Shown piece by piece: positions 30,373-43,138 of a stretch of DNA of 64,000 bases. Numbering within the stretch: position 1 is the first letter of the stretch; every line of letters begins with the position of its first letter. This DNA is from Pantoea vagans. Its GTDB lineage: Bacteria > Pseudomonadota > Gammaproteobacteria > Enterobacterales > Enterobacteriaceae. Where the stretch lies: positions 3,100,001-3,164,000 of the forward strand of contig NZ_CP038853.1 of NCBI RefSeq assembly GCF_004792415.1, in the 5' to 3' direction. The position numbers were made by a program, and so were the translations under genes. The notes under the pieces were generated by a model that saw only the letters and a list, made by a program, of their open reading frames with translations, searched no databases and was not told where the DNA came from.

Positions 30373-30590
30373 ATGTCCCCGCCAGTCCTTGTTGAGAAAA
30401 AATGAAATAACGTCCGCCCGCCTGATGTCAGGTTTACGCCGGTTTTCTGGTTCACTGCTCTGATGCGCGCCGCATAGCAACAGCCATTGCAGATGGTCGT
30501 CACCCCGGATGCTGAACCGATACAGGAGACAGGGGGAGACGAACACAGGCAACCGGGTTGCTGCGGACAACGTAGCGATCAGAATGAAAG

Positions 30591-30609
30591 AAAAAGGCCC
30601 GAAGGCCCT
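30591..30609 (-). terminator. iclR-type gene terminator with UUCG loop
   Basis: The minus strand reads AGGGCC-TTCG-GGCC then TTTTTC, a compact UUCG-tetraloop hairpin with U-tract about 50 nt after the regulator stop codon. It separates the regulator from the OPT operon, which therefore needs its own promoter in 30373-30590. Confidence 0.65.
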
Positions 30610-30659
30610 GGTTTTCCCTGGTGTGGCGAAAGTATTACGCCGATAAAATCGTGGTGAAG

Positions 30660-31412
30660 TTACGCGCCATATTTGTCGGTCATCTCTGTGGCCGTTGCAC
30701 GTAATGCTTCAAGGAGCGCTGGCGGGAAACCCGGTTCACTCTCCTGTGACAGAAACGACAGGCAGAGTGCCACCGTTTCGCCATGATGTTTGTTATGAAC
30801 AATGACCGACAGCGAGCTGATGCCTGGCAGCGATTCATTGCGGGCCAGTGACCAGCCGTGCTGGCGGATTTCAGCCAGTCTGGCACAGAGCGCCTCGGGA
30901 CTTTGCGGCGAGTTCGCCGGGCCAGCCTGCCAGTGATCATGGAAGCGCGCTATGACCTCTTCGTCACTGAGTTGCGCTAACAGCGCCCGGCCGGTTGACG
31001 TCGCGGCGGCAGGCATTCGGCTGCCGGGCGGTGTGACCATCTGCGTAAAGTGACGCCCATGAAACATGCGCATTACTAATACTTCCCGTCCATCGAGCTT
31101 CGACACGTATCCCATGCAGCCGGTCTTCGCAGCCAGCCGGACCATCGCCGCTGAAACGCTATCGACCAGCGGTGCCGAGAGATAATGACCGGCGGCGGCC
31201 AGCAACACGCGACCAATATGATAACCGCGCGTGTCCGCATCCCGCTCCAGCAGCCCCTGACTTTCCATCGTGGCCAGCAGACGTGAAACGGTGCTCTTCG
31301 GCAGCGTCAGCGCCTCAACCACCTCACTGAATGAGAGACCGACATGCCCCTGCGTTACACCTTTGTGCTGAAACAATTGGAGTACGGCAGCCGCATTTTC
31401 AAGTGTGGTCAT
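30660..31412 (-). CDS. IclR-family transcriptional regulator
   Basis: A 250-residue repressor/activator. The N-terminal winged helix-turn-helix (about 1-70) includes LTLPKSTVSRLLATMESQGLL. The C-terminal effector domain (about 80-245) includes ATSTGRALLAQLSDEEV and LPGISSLSVIV. It lies next to the OPT-DUF1177-AroM operon and is its probable regulator. Overlapping GTTCC/GGAAC palindromes lie 8-32 bp upstream of its start, consistent with autoregulation. The effector might be the transported compound or its product. Confidence 0.88.
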   Translation of the reverse strand: MTTLENAAAVLQLFQHKGVTQGHVGLSFSEVVEALTLPKSTVSRLLATMESQGLLERDADTRGYHIGRVLLAAAGHYLSAPLVDSVSAAMVRLAAKTGCMGYVSKLDGREVLVMRMFHGRHFTQMVTPPGSRMPAAATSTGRALLAQLSDEEVIARFHDHWQAGPANSPQSPEALCARLAEIRQHGWSLARNESLPGISSLSVIVHNKHHGETVALCLSFLSQESEPGFPPALLEALRATATEMTDKYGA

Positions 31413-31419
31413 GTAACGT

Positions 31420-31444
31420 GTTCCACTATATGGAACTAAGTTCC
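31420..31444 (-). promoter_or_regulatory. Probable IclR-type operator
   Basis: Two overlapping dyads: GTTCCA-N5-TGGAAC (31420-31436) and TGGAACTAAGTTCC (31431-31444). The second closely resembles the known IclR-family half-sites TGGAA/TTCC. Position just upstream of the iclR-type start fits self-repression. Confidence 0.6.
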
Positions 31445-31751
31445 TCTGTTGGTTTGACGAAAGTAAAACGTGACACTGAATCGGTCAAGCGACAATTCAA
31501 CACTCACCGTTATCGGCAGCAGAGAAAATAATGTGACAGAAATGATTAGCGGGGCTTTATATGGCGACGTGAAGAGAGTGCAGAACAGACGCATGAACAG
31601 AAAGCCTACGACAGGAAATCTGCGTAAATTTTGCTTCTTTAGTAATCAGGTCGCTATGAGTGCAAAGAGGCGTTGTACTGGAACAGCGTTGCGCTGAAAA
31701 AGACAGGATTATCAGACATGACAGGCTGGCGTCCCTGCCAGCAGCAAAGCT
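31445..31751. other. Intergenic region, no gene seen
   Basis: About 300 bases between the regulator promoter and the yaiA stop. Apart from a short GCTGGC/GCCAGC hairpin near 31726-31743 without a U-tract, I find nothing supported. Confidence 0.45.
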
Positions 31752-31943
31752 TTACTCTTTCTCGACATCTTCGTAACGCTCTTTGGCGTCACGCGCTTCT
31801 TCTTCCGTTTCGTGCTCACTGATTAATGAATTCGGTTTGGGATGATCAGCACGCAATTCGTAGGAGGTTACTTTGTTTCCCTCAGGACCCTTTTCAACAG
31901 GCACAACTTTCGCTTCACGTGGGTATGGTGGTCTGGTCGGCAT
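31752..31943 (-). CDS. yaiA: YaiA family protein
   Basis: A 63-residue protein, the same length as E. coli YaiA, starting [20 protein letters not shown] at the ATG at 31943. The core [23 protein letters not shown] is near identical to the family. Function unknown. It lies downstream of aroL on the same strand, as in E. coli, where the two form a TyrR/TrpR-regulated unit. The upstream in-frame codons (to 31997) are not part of the family. Confidence 0.93.
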   Translation of the reverse strand: MPTRPPYPREAKVVPVEKGPEGNKVTSYELRADHPKPNSLISEHETEEEARDAKERYEDVEKE

Positions 31944-32054
31944 AGTGTGTCCCTCTTGTCTGAATAACATTCCACAGGACAGGCTGTTGCCTGTCATAGG
32001 ATCAGTATAGACAATGCCATCCGAAGCGGGATCAAAGCGGGAAAAATCTGAGGG

Positions 32055-32579
32055 TTAGCTGGCGCGCGCCAGAGAGAGGGAAAGCAAAATCTCCTCCACT
32101 ACGCACTCAGGCGATTGCATGGCATTCACCTGATGATGGGCTGCGGACTGATAGAGATGCGCGCGCTCACGCAGCACATCACTCATCTCATCGGCAATCG
32201 GACGTCCGGTCAGCGTCGGACGCTGAGCCGCTTCAGGTTCGCTTTCCAGTCGTTCTGCCAGCACTTCGGGCGACGCGCTGAGCCAGATCACCTGGCCCTG
32301 CTCCTGCATGAAACGGCAATTCTCTTCAGCCAGAATCATCCCGCCACCGGTGGCAATCACGGTCCCGGGTGCCGTCACCGCTTTAAGCGATTCCGTTTCA
32401 CGGGCGCGAAAACCTTCCCAGCCTTCTGCCGCAACAATCTCGGCCACGCTGCGCTGCGTGCTGAGTTGCAGATGATGATCGGTATCCGTAAAGGCGTAGC
32501 CCAGCGCCTGCGACAACGCTTCGCCGACTGTGGTTTTGCCGCAACCGCGAGCGCCAATCAAAAAGATGGGTAGTGACAT
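32055..32579 (-). CDS. aroL: Shikimate kinase 2
   Basis: A 174-residue cytoplasmic kinase that phosphorylates shikimate at O3 in the chorismate pathway. Motifs: P-loop GARGCGKTT (residues 9-17), the shikimate-binding DTDHHLQ and GWEGFRARE, GGGMIL, and a lid arginine in RPTLTGRP. The ATG is preceded by GGAGG at 10-nt spacing. The pairing aroL-yaiA is conserved. I could not find a strong TyrR box (TGTAAA-N6-TTTACA) upstream. Confidence 0.96.
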   Translation of the reverse strand: MSLPIFLIGARGCGKTTVGEALSQALGYAFTDTDHHLQLSTQRSVAEIVAAEGWEGFRARETESLKAVTAPGTVIATGGGMILAEENCRFMQEQGQVIWLSASPEVLAERLESEPEAAQRPTLTGRPIADEMSDVLRERAHLYQSAAHHQVNAMQSPECVVEEILLSLSLARAS

Positions 32580-32894
32580 CAGGGCCGTTCCTCCGCCTGA
32601 CCGCGCGATGCGGCTGCATGGTTAGCTTAATAATGCGACGCATGATAACTGGAAATTATTATGGCCTCCACCTGTCAGGCATGATTTACGCATTTTCGTT
32701 ACCTGAACAGCGATAATCTTTGTGTTTTCAACGGGAAAAGCATGCACGTTTTGTGCATCAGGACACTAACAGGACGATAAAAAACGCGCAAAACAGCGTC
32801 CGGAATGCGCTGGCAATATTTGCTTACCGCCGCGATTTTACTTTTCTTACCGGCGCCCCCATATACTGATAACCATTGCCACAGGAGAGTCATC
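32580..32894. other. aroL / DUF2076 divergent control region
   Basis: About 315 bases with no gene. It must contain promoters for both flanking genes. An ATGCAC-GTTTT-GTGCAT dyad occurs near 32740-32756, and a CATATACT -10-like string near 32861. Nothing here matches a known operator well. Confidence 0.4.
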
Positions 32895-33629
32895 ATGCAA
32901 CGCGAAGAACAACAACTGATTGAAGGGCTGTTCAGCCGTCTGAAACAGGCTGAAAGCCAGACCGCGGCACGCGATGCCGCAGCCGAACAACTGATTAACC
33001 AGCATCTTCAGGCGCAGCCGGGCGCACCTTACTACATGGCGCAGGCGATCCTGATTCAGGAAGCGGCGCTGAAAAAACTCAATGAGAAAGTGTCAGCGCT
33101 GGAAAGCCAGGTTGCACAGTTGCAGCAGCAACAGCAACAGCAACAGCAACCCGCACAGAGCAGCGGCGGCTTTCTGTCGGGACTGTTTGGCAGCGGTTCG
33201 CGCCAGCAGCAGCCCGTTCAGCAGCAACAGCAGCCATCGCCGTGGAACAGTGCGCCGCAACAACCGGCACAGCAGCAGTATGCCCCTGCTCAGGCAGCAG
33301 CGCCACGCGGCACCGGTTTTCTTGGCGGCGCACTGCAAACAGCGGTGGGCGTGGCAGGGGGTGTGGTGATGGCCGATATGCTGACCAGCATGTTCCACCA
33401 TTCACAGCCGGAAGAGATTGTGAACATCATCAATGAGCCGCCGCTGCCGGAGGTGAATGATAATCTCAACACCTTTAACGGCGGCGATGACAACGCCGAT
33501 GCCTTTAACGGCGGTAACGATAACGCCTTCCTCGATCAGAACGCAGGCTGGGACAGTAATTATGCAGACAACAGCGATCTGAACGATTTTGGCGGCGGTG
33601 ATTTCGACGATGACGACAGCTTCGTTTAA
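32895..33629 (+). CDS. DUF2076 domain protein
   Basis: A 244-residue protein, starting MQREEQQLIEGLFSRLKQAE at the ATG 7 nt after AGGAG. The N-terminal 75 residues are helical coiled coil. A polyglutamine tract of nine Q lies near residue 80, then a Q/P-rich linker, a small GGALQTAVGVAGGVVMADML membrane-like segment (about 155-175), and a strongly acidic tail with NGGDDN/NGGNDN repeats ending DDDDSFV. Function unknown; the domain occurs across proteobacteria. Convergent with yaiI. E. coli lacks it at this site. The Gln codons mix CAG and CAA. Confidence 0.85.
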   Translation: MQREEQQLIEGLFSRLKQAESQTAARDAAAEQLINQHLQAQPGAPYYMAQAILIQEAALKKLNEKVSALESQVAQLQQQQQQQQQPAQSSGGFLSGLFGSGSRQQQPVQQQQQPSPWNSAPQQPAQQQYAPAQAAAPRGTGFLGGALQTAVGVAGGVVMADMLTSMFHHSQPEEIVNIINEPPLPEVNDNLNTFNGGDDNADAFNGGNDNAFLDQNAGWDSNYADNSDLNDFGGGDFDDDDSFV

Positions 33630-33631
33630 AT

Positions 33632-34084
33632 TCAGCGTTTCTGCTGAGTGAGCCAGCTATCCAGCTCATTCGCAAACTGCTGGCGGTCACGCGGACTCAT
33701 CGTCGCGGGGCCGCCGGTCTGCACGCCGCTTGACCGCAGAGTATCCATAAAATCCCGCATCGTCAGACGTTCACGTATTGTCGCCGGTGAGTAACGTTCA
33801 CCGCGCGGATTCAGCGCTGCCGCCCCCTTCTCAATCACCTCAGCCGCCAGCGGAATATCGGCGGTGATCACCAGATCGCCGGGCTGACAACGCCTGACAA
33901 TCTCATTGTCCGCCACATCAAATCCGGCTGGCACCTGCAGGGTGCGCAGATAAGGCGATGGCGGCACACGCAGAAACTGGTTTGCCACAAAAGTGACCGT
34001 GGTGGAGGTACGATCCGCCGCACGGTAGAGCACCTCTTTGATCACATTCGGACAGGCATCGGCATCGACCCAGATAAACATCAT
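33632..34084 (-). CDS. yaiI: UPF0178 family protein YaiI
   Basis: A 150-residue protein of the YaiI/YqxD family with a PIN-like fold ([16 protein letters not shown] at the start, then [15 protein letters not shown] and LNPRGERY). Acidic residues suggest a metal site. Function unknown. There are two consecutive ATGs at 34084 and 34081 after AAGGA; I report the first. Divergent from proC across 165 bp, as in E. coli. Confidence 0.95.
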   Translation of the reverse strand: MMFIWVDADACPNVIKEVLYRAADRTSTTVTFVANQFLRVPPSPYLRTLQVPAGFDVADNEIVRRCQPGDLVITADIPLAAEVIEKGAAALNPRGERYSPATIRERLTMRDFMDTLRSSGVQTGGPATMSPRDRQQFANELDSWLTQQKR

Positions 34085-34249
34085 GATTCCTTACAGTCAG
34101 AGAAGCCTGAGATCTTGCCGGGTTCTCCCGGAATGGCAAATTTTATTTGCTGCACGCTTTCCAGCCCGCACCCGGCTGACTTGTTATTCGGGCTGGCTGA
34201 AGTAAGCTAGCCCACTGAGAAAACCGAATAATGTCCTAAGGAGATGGCG

Positions 34250-35062
34250 ATGCTGGCAAAAAAAATCGGGTTTATCGGCGGGGGAAACATGGCGAAAGCC
34301 ATTATCGGCGGACTGGTCAACAGCGGCAAAATCGCCCCGTCTGATATCTTCGTTTACGATCGCAAAGCAGAGACCAACCAGGCGATGGCAGAGCAGTATG
34401 GCATCAACGCAGCTGAGAGCGCGGATGCGCTGGCGCGCGAAGTGGACATCCTGTTCGGCGCGGTAAAACCCAATGTGATCCTGAAAGTATTAAAAGAGCT
34501 GGCCGGCAGCCTGAAAAAAGAGGCGCTGGTGGTGTCGATTGCGGCGGGCGTGACGCTGGATTCGCTTTCATCGGTGCTGGGCTACGATCGTAAAATCGTC
34601 CGGGCGATGCCGAATACGCCCTCGCTGGTCAGCGAAGGCATGACCTCGGTCACGCCCAATGTGCTGGTTGAGCAGGCGGAGATCGACGAGGTCGTTGCGA
34701 TTTTTGAGAGCTTCGGCAAAGCGGCCGTGGTGGATGAATATCTGATTCACTCCGTGGTCGGCGTCAGCGGTTCTGCGCCGGCCTACGTCTTTATGTTTAT
34801 CGAGGCGATGGCGGATGCGGCCGTACTGGGCGGCATGCCGCGCGCCCAGGCCTATCAGTTTGCTGCACAGGCGGTAAAAGGGGCGGCGGAGATGGTGCTG
34901 ACCAGCGGCAAACATCCGGCTGAACTTAAAGATATGGTCTGCTCGCCTGGCGGCACCACCATTGAAGCCGTGAAGGTGCTGGAAGAGAAAGGGATGCGCT
35001 CGGCGGTGATTGAAGCAATGCAGCAGTGCATGGCGAAGTCCGAAAAACTGAGCCGCAGCTAG
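34250..35062 (+). CDS. proC: Pyrroline-5-carboxylate reductase
   Basis: The last enzyme of proline synthesis, reducing pyrroline-5-carboxylate with NADPH. The 270-residue protein begins MLAKKIGFIGGGNMAKAIIGG, with the Rossmann GxGGNM loop. The substrate-side block is SGSAPAYVFMFIEAMADAAV, then PGGTTIEAVKVLEEKG. I chose the ATG at 34250, 6 nt after AAGGAG; an ATG at 34244 touches the ribosome site. Divergent from yaiI. Confidence 0.97.
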   Translation: MLAKKIGFIGGGNMAKAIIGGLVNSGKIAPSDIFVYDRKAETNQAMAEQYGINAAESADALAREVDILFGAVKPNVILKVLKELAGSLKKEALVVSIAAGVTLDSLSSVLGYDRKIVRAMPNTPSLVSEGMTSVTPNVLVEQAEIDEVVAIFESFGKAAVVDEYLIHSVVGVSGSAPAYVFMFIEAMADAAVLGGMPRAQAYQFAAQAVKGAAEMVLTSGKHPAELKDMVCSPGGTTIEAVKVLEEKGMRSAVIEAMQQCMAKSEKLSRS

Positions 35063-35115
35063 GCGTTCAGGCATTGCGCAGGGCGGACCGGCTCGCGGCC
35101 CGCCTTGTCCGCAGC

Positions 35116-36642
35116 TTAACTGATGTGCGCCTGACCGAGCGCTACCGCGTCGGCAAGCGACATCGGTTGCTGCATCCGCTCCACCAGCTCTGCGGTCAGC
35201 GTATACATGCCGCATGAGCAGATCGCCGCCAGTTGCCCCTGCTGACCATAAAACGCCATAAACTTTTTGTCCTCCAGCGAGCCGATCAGCTCGAAATTAT
35301 CCCATTCTGCCGCGTGGCCAACATACTCATAACGGGTGCCATACTGCGTGGTCCAGAAGAACGGCACACGATCAAAGGCGACGTTCTGATCCAGCATATT
35401 CCATGCGGCGGTCTGCCCCTGCTGATGGGCGACGCGATAGTGCTCAATGCGCAGCGCACCCTGTGCCGACGGATACGTGGCGATATCACCCGCCACCCAG
35501 ATAGTGTCAGCGACCCGTAAATGCTCGTCTGCCTGCAGACTGCCATCCTCTGCCAGCGGCAGATCGTGGATAAAGTCGGTAGCCGGTTTAACGCCGGTAG
35601 CAAACAGCACAACGTTCGCGTCCAGCTGCCGTCCGCCCTTAAGCTGCACGCCACTCACCTGCTGGTCGCCCTGTATGGCTTCAATCTCGCCCTGCACCCA
35701 CTTCACGCCGTTTTGCTCATGCAACTGGTAGAAATAGCGGCCAATCTGATCGCCAAACCGTTTTGCAAAAGGCAGCGCCTGACGGGCAATCACCGTGACG
35801 TCGATGTCACGATTACGCAGTGCCGACGCCAGCTCGGTGCCGATAAAACTGTTGCCGATAATCACGATTTTATGGCTGGCATCCACCGCCTGAAGCAGCT
35901 CATCGGTCTGCGCTTTGCTGCGCAGCAAATAAACTCCTTCAAGATCGCTGCCTGGCAAATCGGGGCGGACAGGCTTCGCACCGCTGGCGATCAGCAGTTT
36001 GTCGAAGGCAAGCGTTTCGCCATCGTCGAAGATCAGCCGTTGCTGCTGCGTATCAAGGCGACTCACGGTAGCCTGCACGCGTTCAACGTGATCCATCACA
36101 TCCGCTTTCAGCAGCTGTGGCACCTCGCTGATGTCCATTTTGCCCGACGGCACAAATTTGGTCAGCGCAGTGCGGTCGTAAGGCGCGTCCGCTTCCCGCT
36201 CAACCAGAATCAGGCGGCCTTTGAAGCCGTCATGACGCAGACGCCACAGCGCTGCGCTGCCCGCCGCGCCACCACCCAGCACTACATAAACCGGTGCGTC
36301 TGCTCCGCTGCCAATGGGTACGGCGGGAGACATCGCTTTTGGGTTTACCAGCACCCGGCCCTCTTCGATGCGCAGCGGATATTGCTTAAGATCGGCCAAG
36401 GCCAGCGGTTCACACATTTTGCCGTCGGCGATATGAAACGCGGCTTTGTGCCACGGGCAGACCAGCCGGTCGCCACAAATCGCGCCCTGCTCCAGCGGCG
36501 CGCCCGCGTGCGGACATTTCGCCTGATACGCGCGTACGTTGTCCCCGTCGCGAATCAGTAACACCTCTACCTCACCCAGCGTTTTCTTAACCGGCTGTCG
36601 CTGCGGCAGATCCTTCAGGTCGGCGGTAAATTGATAGTTCAC
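35116..36642 (-). CDS. Rieske-containing FAD/NAD(P)H oxidoreductase
   Basis: A 508-residue fusion. An N-terminal Rieske 2Fe-2S domain (about 1-100) has CPHAGAPLE and CPWHKAAFH. A pyridine nucleotide-disulfide type flavoprotein domain (about 115-420) has VLGGGAAGSAALWRL and the NAD-binding IIGNSFIGTELASALR. A C-terminal reductase domain ends the protein. This is the layout of AIFL-like ferredoxin reductases and of nitrite-reductase-like electron carriers. GTG at 36642 is the start, 7 nt after AGGAG; a shorter frame upstream is unlikely. Electron acceptor unknown. Convergent with proC. Confidence 0.85.
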   Translation of the reverse strand: MNYQFTADLKDLPQRQPVKKTLGEVEVLLIRDGDNVRAYQAKCPHAGAPLEQGAICGDRLVCPWHKAAFHIADGKMCEPLALADLKQYPLRIEEGRVLVNPKAMSPAVPIGSGADAPVYVVLGGGAAGSAALWRLRHDGFKGRLILVEREADAPYDRTALTKFVPSGKMDISEVPQLLKADVMDHVERVQATVSRLDTQQQRLIFDDGETLAFDKLLIASGAKPVRPDLPGSDLEGVYLLRSKAQTDELLQAVDASHKIVIIGNSFIGTELASALRNRDIDVTVIARQALPFAKRFGDQIGRYFYQLHEQNGVKWVQGEIEAIQGDQQVSGVQLKGGRQLDANVVLFATGVKPATDFIHDLPLAEDGSLQADEHLRVADTIWVAGDIATYPSAQGALRIEHYRVAHQQGQTAAWNMLDQNVAFDRVPFFWTTQYGTRYEYVGHAAEWDNFELIGSLEDKKFMAFYGQQGQLAAICSCGMYTLTAELVERMQQPMSLADAVALGQAHIS

Positions 36643-36841
36643 GGCATGGCTCCTTTCGCTGTTTCGGGTCTGGTGCTGCGCGGTAAAACAAAGCCTGCGC
36701 AAATCCCCACAAACAGTAAGTGTGGCAAAGGAACCGGGAAGCCTGATGAGGAATGTTTGTCAGAAGGTTAAGGTTTTGTTGTGGAAGGTAATTTAATCAG
36801 CGTTAAACGGAACTGAATCACTGTTGCGCGGAAAGGAGAAG

Positions 36842-36859
36842 CGGCCACCTGCGTGGCCG
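36842..36859 (-). terminator. Hairpin after psiF
   Basis: CGGCCAC / GTGGCCG with a 4-nt loop, 11 nt past the psiF stop on the minus strand. The pyrimidine-rich tail is poor in consecutive Ts, so it is a moderate call. Confidence 0.5.
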
Positions 36860-36869
36860 TGGGGAATGA

Positions 36870-37172
36870 TCAGCTTTTTTTCAGGCACTGGCTCATAAAA
36901 GTCTTACGCGCATCGCCCGCCAGCTTTTTATCGCCAGCTTCGCCGTTACAGCTTTTCATTTTCATCTGCTGCGGCGACATGTGCGACAGTTTGCTGTCTT
37001 TTTTCAGGCATTCACTCATAAAGGTTTTACGTGCATCCCCTTTGAGATCCTGAGATTTGGCGTGCTGGTTACACATCGTCATTTTCTCCTGCTGCGGCGT
37101 TTTTTCCGCCGCACCCGCCATACCACTGACCAGCAGGCCCGCCATCATCATCGCCATTAAACCGACTTTCAT
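36870..37172 (-). CDS. psiF: Phosphate-starvation-inducible protein PsiF
   Basis: A 100-residue exported protein. A signal peptide (to about MAGA) precedes two copies of the PsiF repeat, each with CNxxA/GxxKxLxGDARKTFMSxCLKK. Function unknown. E. coli psiF follows phoA and is Pho-controlled; phoA is absent here and no clear Pho box precedes the ATG, which has a GGAG ribosome site at 8 nt. It keeps the E. coli proximity to proC and iraP. Confidence 0.92.
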   Translation of the reverse strand: MKVGLMAMMMAGLLVSGMAGAAEKTPQQEKMTMCNQHAKSQDLKGDARKTFMSECLKKDSKLSHMSPQQMKMKSCNGEAGDKKLAGDARKTFMSQCLKKS

Positions 37173-37287
37173 CTTGTTATCTCCACAGTGGATTGTCCCC
37201 TGTTATTCTGGCAGCGAATAAGCAAAGCGGAAAATGTTTCAGGTCAAAGTGACGTGAAGATCCCATTCCAGTCTGAGACTGGCGGCG

Positions 37288-37539
37288 TTACTGGCGGGGA
37301 TGCCGCAGCAGTTTTTCGATGTAATTGCGCAGCAGGCGCGCATCGTCATTGTCTGTATCGGCCACGTTGTCCATGGCGGTTTCAATCGTGGTCGTCATTT
37401 CCAGCTGTTGTTGCGGATCCAGCTTGCGAACCAGTGCGGTTACGACAATTTCCAGCGCCTCTATCTGCGCTACCTGCTCTTTCGCTGTCGCCTCTTTTTC
37501 AGCCAGCTTAACCAGTAATTCAGCAATCAGGTTTTTCAT
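37288..37539 (-). CDS. iraP: Anti-adaptor protein IraP
   Basis: An 83-residue helical protein starting MKNLIAELLVKLAEKEATAK and ending LRNYIEKLLRHPRQ, close to E. coli IraP at both ends. IraP blocks RssB and so stabilises sigma-S during phosphate starvation. Lies upstream of psiF on the same strand, conserved order. An unusual pair of AAACGTTT palindromes lies 132-184 bp upstream and may take part in control. The ATG has only a weak GAGA ribosome site. Confidence 0.88.
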   Translation of the reverse strand: MKNLIAELLVKLAEKEATAKEQVAQIEALEIVVTALVRKLDPQQQLEMTTTIETAMDNVADTDNDDARLLRNYIEKLLRHPRQ

Positions 37540-37670
37540 GCTGTTGTCTCAGCGGTGAAGAAAAGCTGAAATTATCACCACGCTGGCTAAAAAAACAGAG
37601 GGCAACTCACCTTTTTTCAGCGAGTTAGCCTGCACCGCTGCGCTTTTCACGGCGATTTCCGGCTAACTTT

Positions 37671-37723
37671 GCAGGCGAAACGTTTTGCGGGCAAACATCA
37701 CCGCTGTTAAACGTTTCGCCTGC
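37671..37723. repeat. Perfect 15-bp inverted repeat with two LacI-type operator cores
   Basis: GCAGGCGAAACGTTT (37671-37685) and its exact reverse complement (37709-37723) flank a 23-nt loop. Each arm carries the AAACGTTT core with flanking GCG, as in RbsR/PurR-family operators; cores are 31 bp apart. It lies between the small lipoprotein gene and iraP. It could be a looped operator pair or a long terminator stem. Confidence 0.6.
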
Positions 37724-37743
37724 CAGCATTCAACAGGCAGGGC

Positions 37744-37896
37744 TTAGCGGGGATCGACAAATCCACGGCCCGGCCCGCCGCCAGGTCCGCCCCAGCCACC
37801 ACCTCCTCCACCGCCGCCGCCAGGAGGCGGGAAAAGACATCCACTTAATGCAGTCACTAATGCCACAACGGCAGCCAGCTTAACGATTCGTACCAT
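37744..37896 (-). CDS. Small glycine-rich lipoprotein
   Basis: A 50-residue protein. The signal peptide MVRIVKLAAVVALVTALSGC has a good lipobox, followed by LFPPP and a run of nine glycines with WGGPGGGPGRGF. The start at 37896 follows GAGGTAAAT; the upstream extension is not protein-like. Such small glycine-rich lipoproteins occur in enterobacteria but have no assigned role. It is monocistronic between iraP and the lacZ promoter. Confidence 0.75.
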   Translation of the reverse strand: MVRIVKLAAVVALVTALSGCLFPPPGGGGGGGGGWGGPGGGPGRGFVDPR

Positions 37897-38104
37897 ATTT
37901 ACCTCAGGGTGATGAAATCGGGCTGAGTGTATGAAGCCACCCGCATGGCGACAAGTGAGATTCCTCCGCATCCGGCCGCTATTCATCTTTGCTGACCAGA
38001 CTTAACGTTTTACAGTCAGTAAGCCGCCACATTCTCAACATTGCGGCCCGCTTTCCGGGCAAACTATTTGTGCAAATCGGGATGGCGAACGCTTTACAGC
38101 CTGA

Positions 38105-42443
<4,339 letters not shown>

Positions 42444-42877
42444 GAGCAGATGATTCAAAGAGAGTGAGTACTTAGTTTAACGCGACGATTTTCAACGTGA
42501 CCGACATAACATGGCACAAACGGCAAAAGACCGGATTCCTCTTGATTCAGCGCAATTACCCGCGAAAATTTTCTCTGACCAGCAGTTTACAGCGTGAATG
42601 CCGTGGCCGACGGCCTGCCCTGGCACCCTCTTCCTCAACCATGCCTCATCAATATGAAAAAATATGTCATTCTGTTACTGACAACGATTCACGCCGCTTC
42701 TATGTTTAAAAAATCGCCAGTCGTGGCGATGTGGCGATCATTCTGCCTGGCGCGACGTCCTCCGCTAAAAAACGGTCCAGACCATCCGGCTACGCTGAGG
42801 CAGTTCAGCTTATGACATGCATAGATGCTCTTACACCTGTGTAAGGGCCGGGGTAGTGTTTCAGCGGAGGTAGGGAA
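42444..42877. other. Intergenic region with a minus-strand terminator and a dyad
   Basis: About 430 bases, no protein gene. It contains a minus-strand intrinsic terminator (42708-42730) that ends no annotated gene, and a perfect 7-bp dyad CTTACAC-CT-GTGTAAG (42830-42845), 33 bp before the next ATG. The terminator may close a short minus-strand RNA starting near the dyad. Confidence 0.5.
42708..42730 (-). terminator. Orphan intrinsic terminator, minus strand
   Basis: ATCGCCA / TGGCGAT stem with a 4-nt loop, then six Ts on the minus strand. No annotated minus-strand gene ends here. Confidence 0.6.
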
Positions 42878-43129
42878 ATGAGAGTGCAAACGAACAGTGC
42901 CAGCCGCGCTATCAGTGACTATTTCAACAGCCCGAACTGGCGAACACCGCCAGAGTCCGATCTGCTGGCGGTTATTCTGCGTGAAATTATGGAGGCGGGA
43001 GAACCCGCGACCAGTAAAGCACTGATTGCGCGGGTGATCGACAAACTGGAAGTCGAAGGCGATGAGGCGCAGTTGCAGCGGTATCGCACCCTGCTGGCAC
43101 AGCTCATCGACACGCAGCCGGATGTGTGA
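42878..43129 (+). CDS. YmgB/AriR-family biofilm regulator
   Basis: An 83-residue helical protein (SASRAISDYFNS, LLAVILREIMEAGEPATSKALI, LQRYRTLLAQLID) matching the layout of the E. coli AriR/YmgA/YcgZ connector proteins that act on the Rcs system and biofilm formation. The ATG follows GGAGG at 7 nt. The dyad 33 bp upstream could be a regulator site; the E. coli genes are controlled by the MerR-type BluR. Which member of the family it is cannot be decided. Confidence 0.7.
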   Translation: MRVQTNSASRAISDYFNSPNWRTPPESDLLAVILREIMEAGEPATSKALIARVIDKLEVEGDEAQLQRYRTLLAQLIDTQPDV

Positions 43130-43138
43130 ACCAGCGGT

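Noticed and set aside
32580..32700. TyrR box upstream of aroL
   Set aside because: No stretch fits TGTAAA-N6-TTTACA well; only partial TTTACG/CGTAAA fragments are present.
33119..33152. CAG/CAA tract as a microsatellite repeat
   Set aside because: It is the polyglutamine segment of a real DUF2076 coding frame; mixed codons argue against simple slippage origin.
42497..42709. 70-residue plus-strand frame upstream of the AriR-like gene
   Set aside because: No ribosome site, no protein-like composition, and it runs across the orphan terminator.
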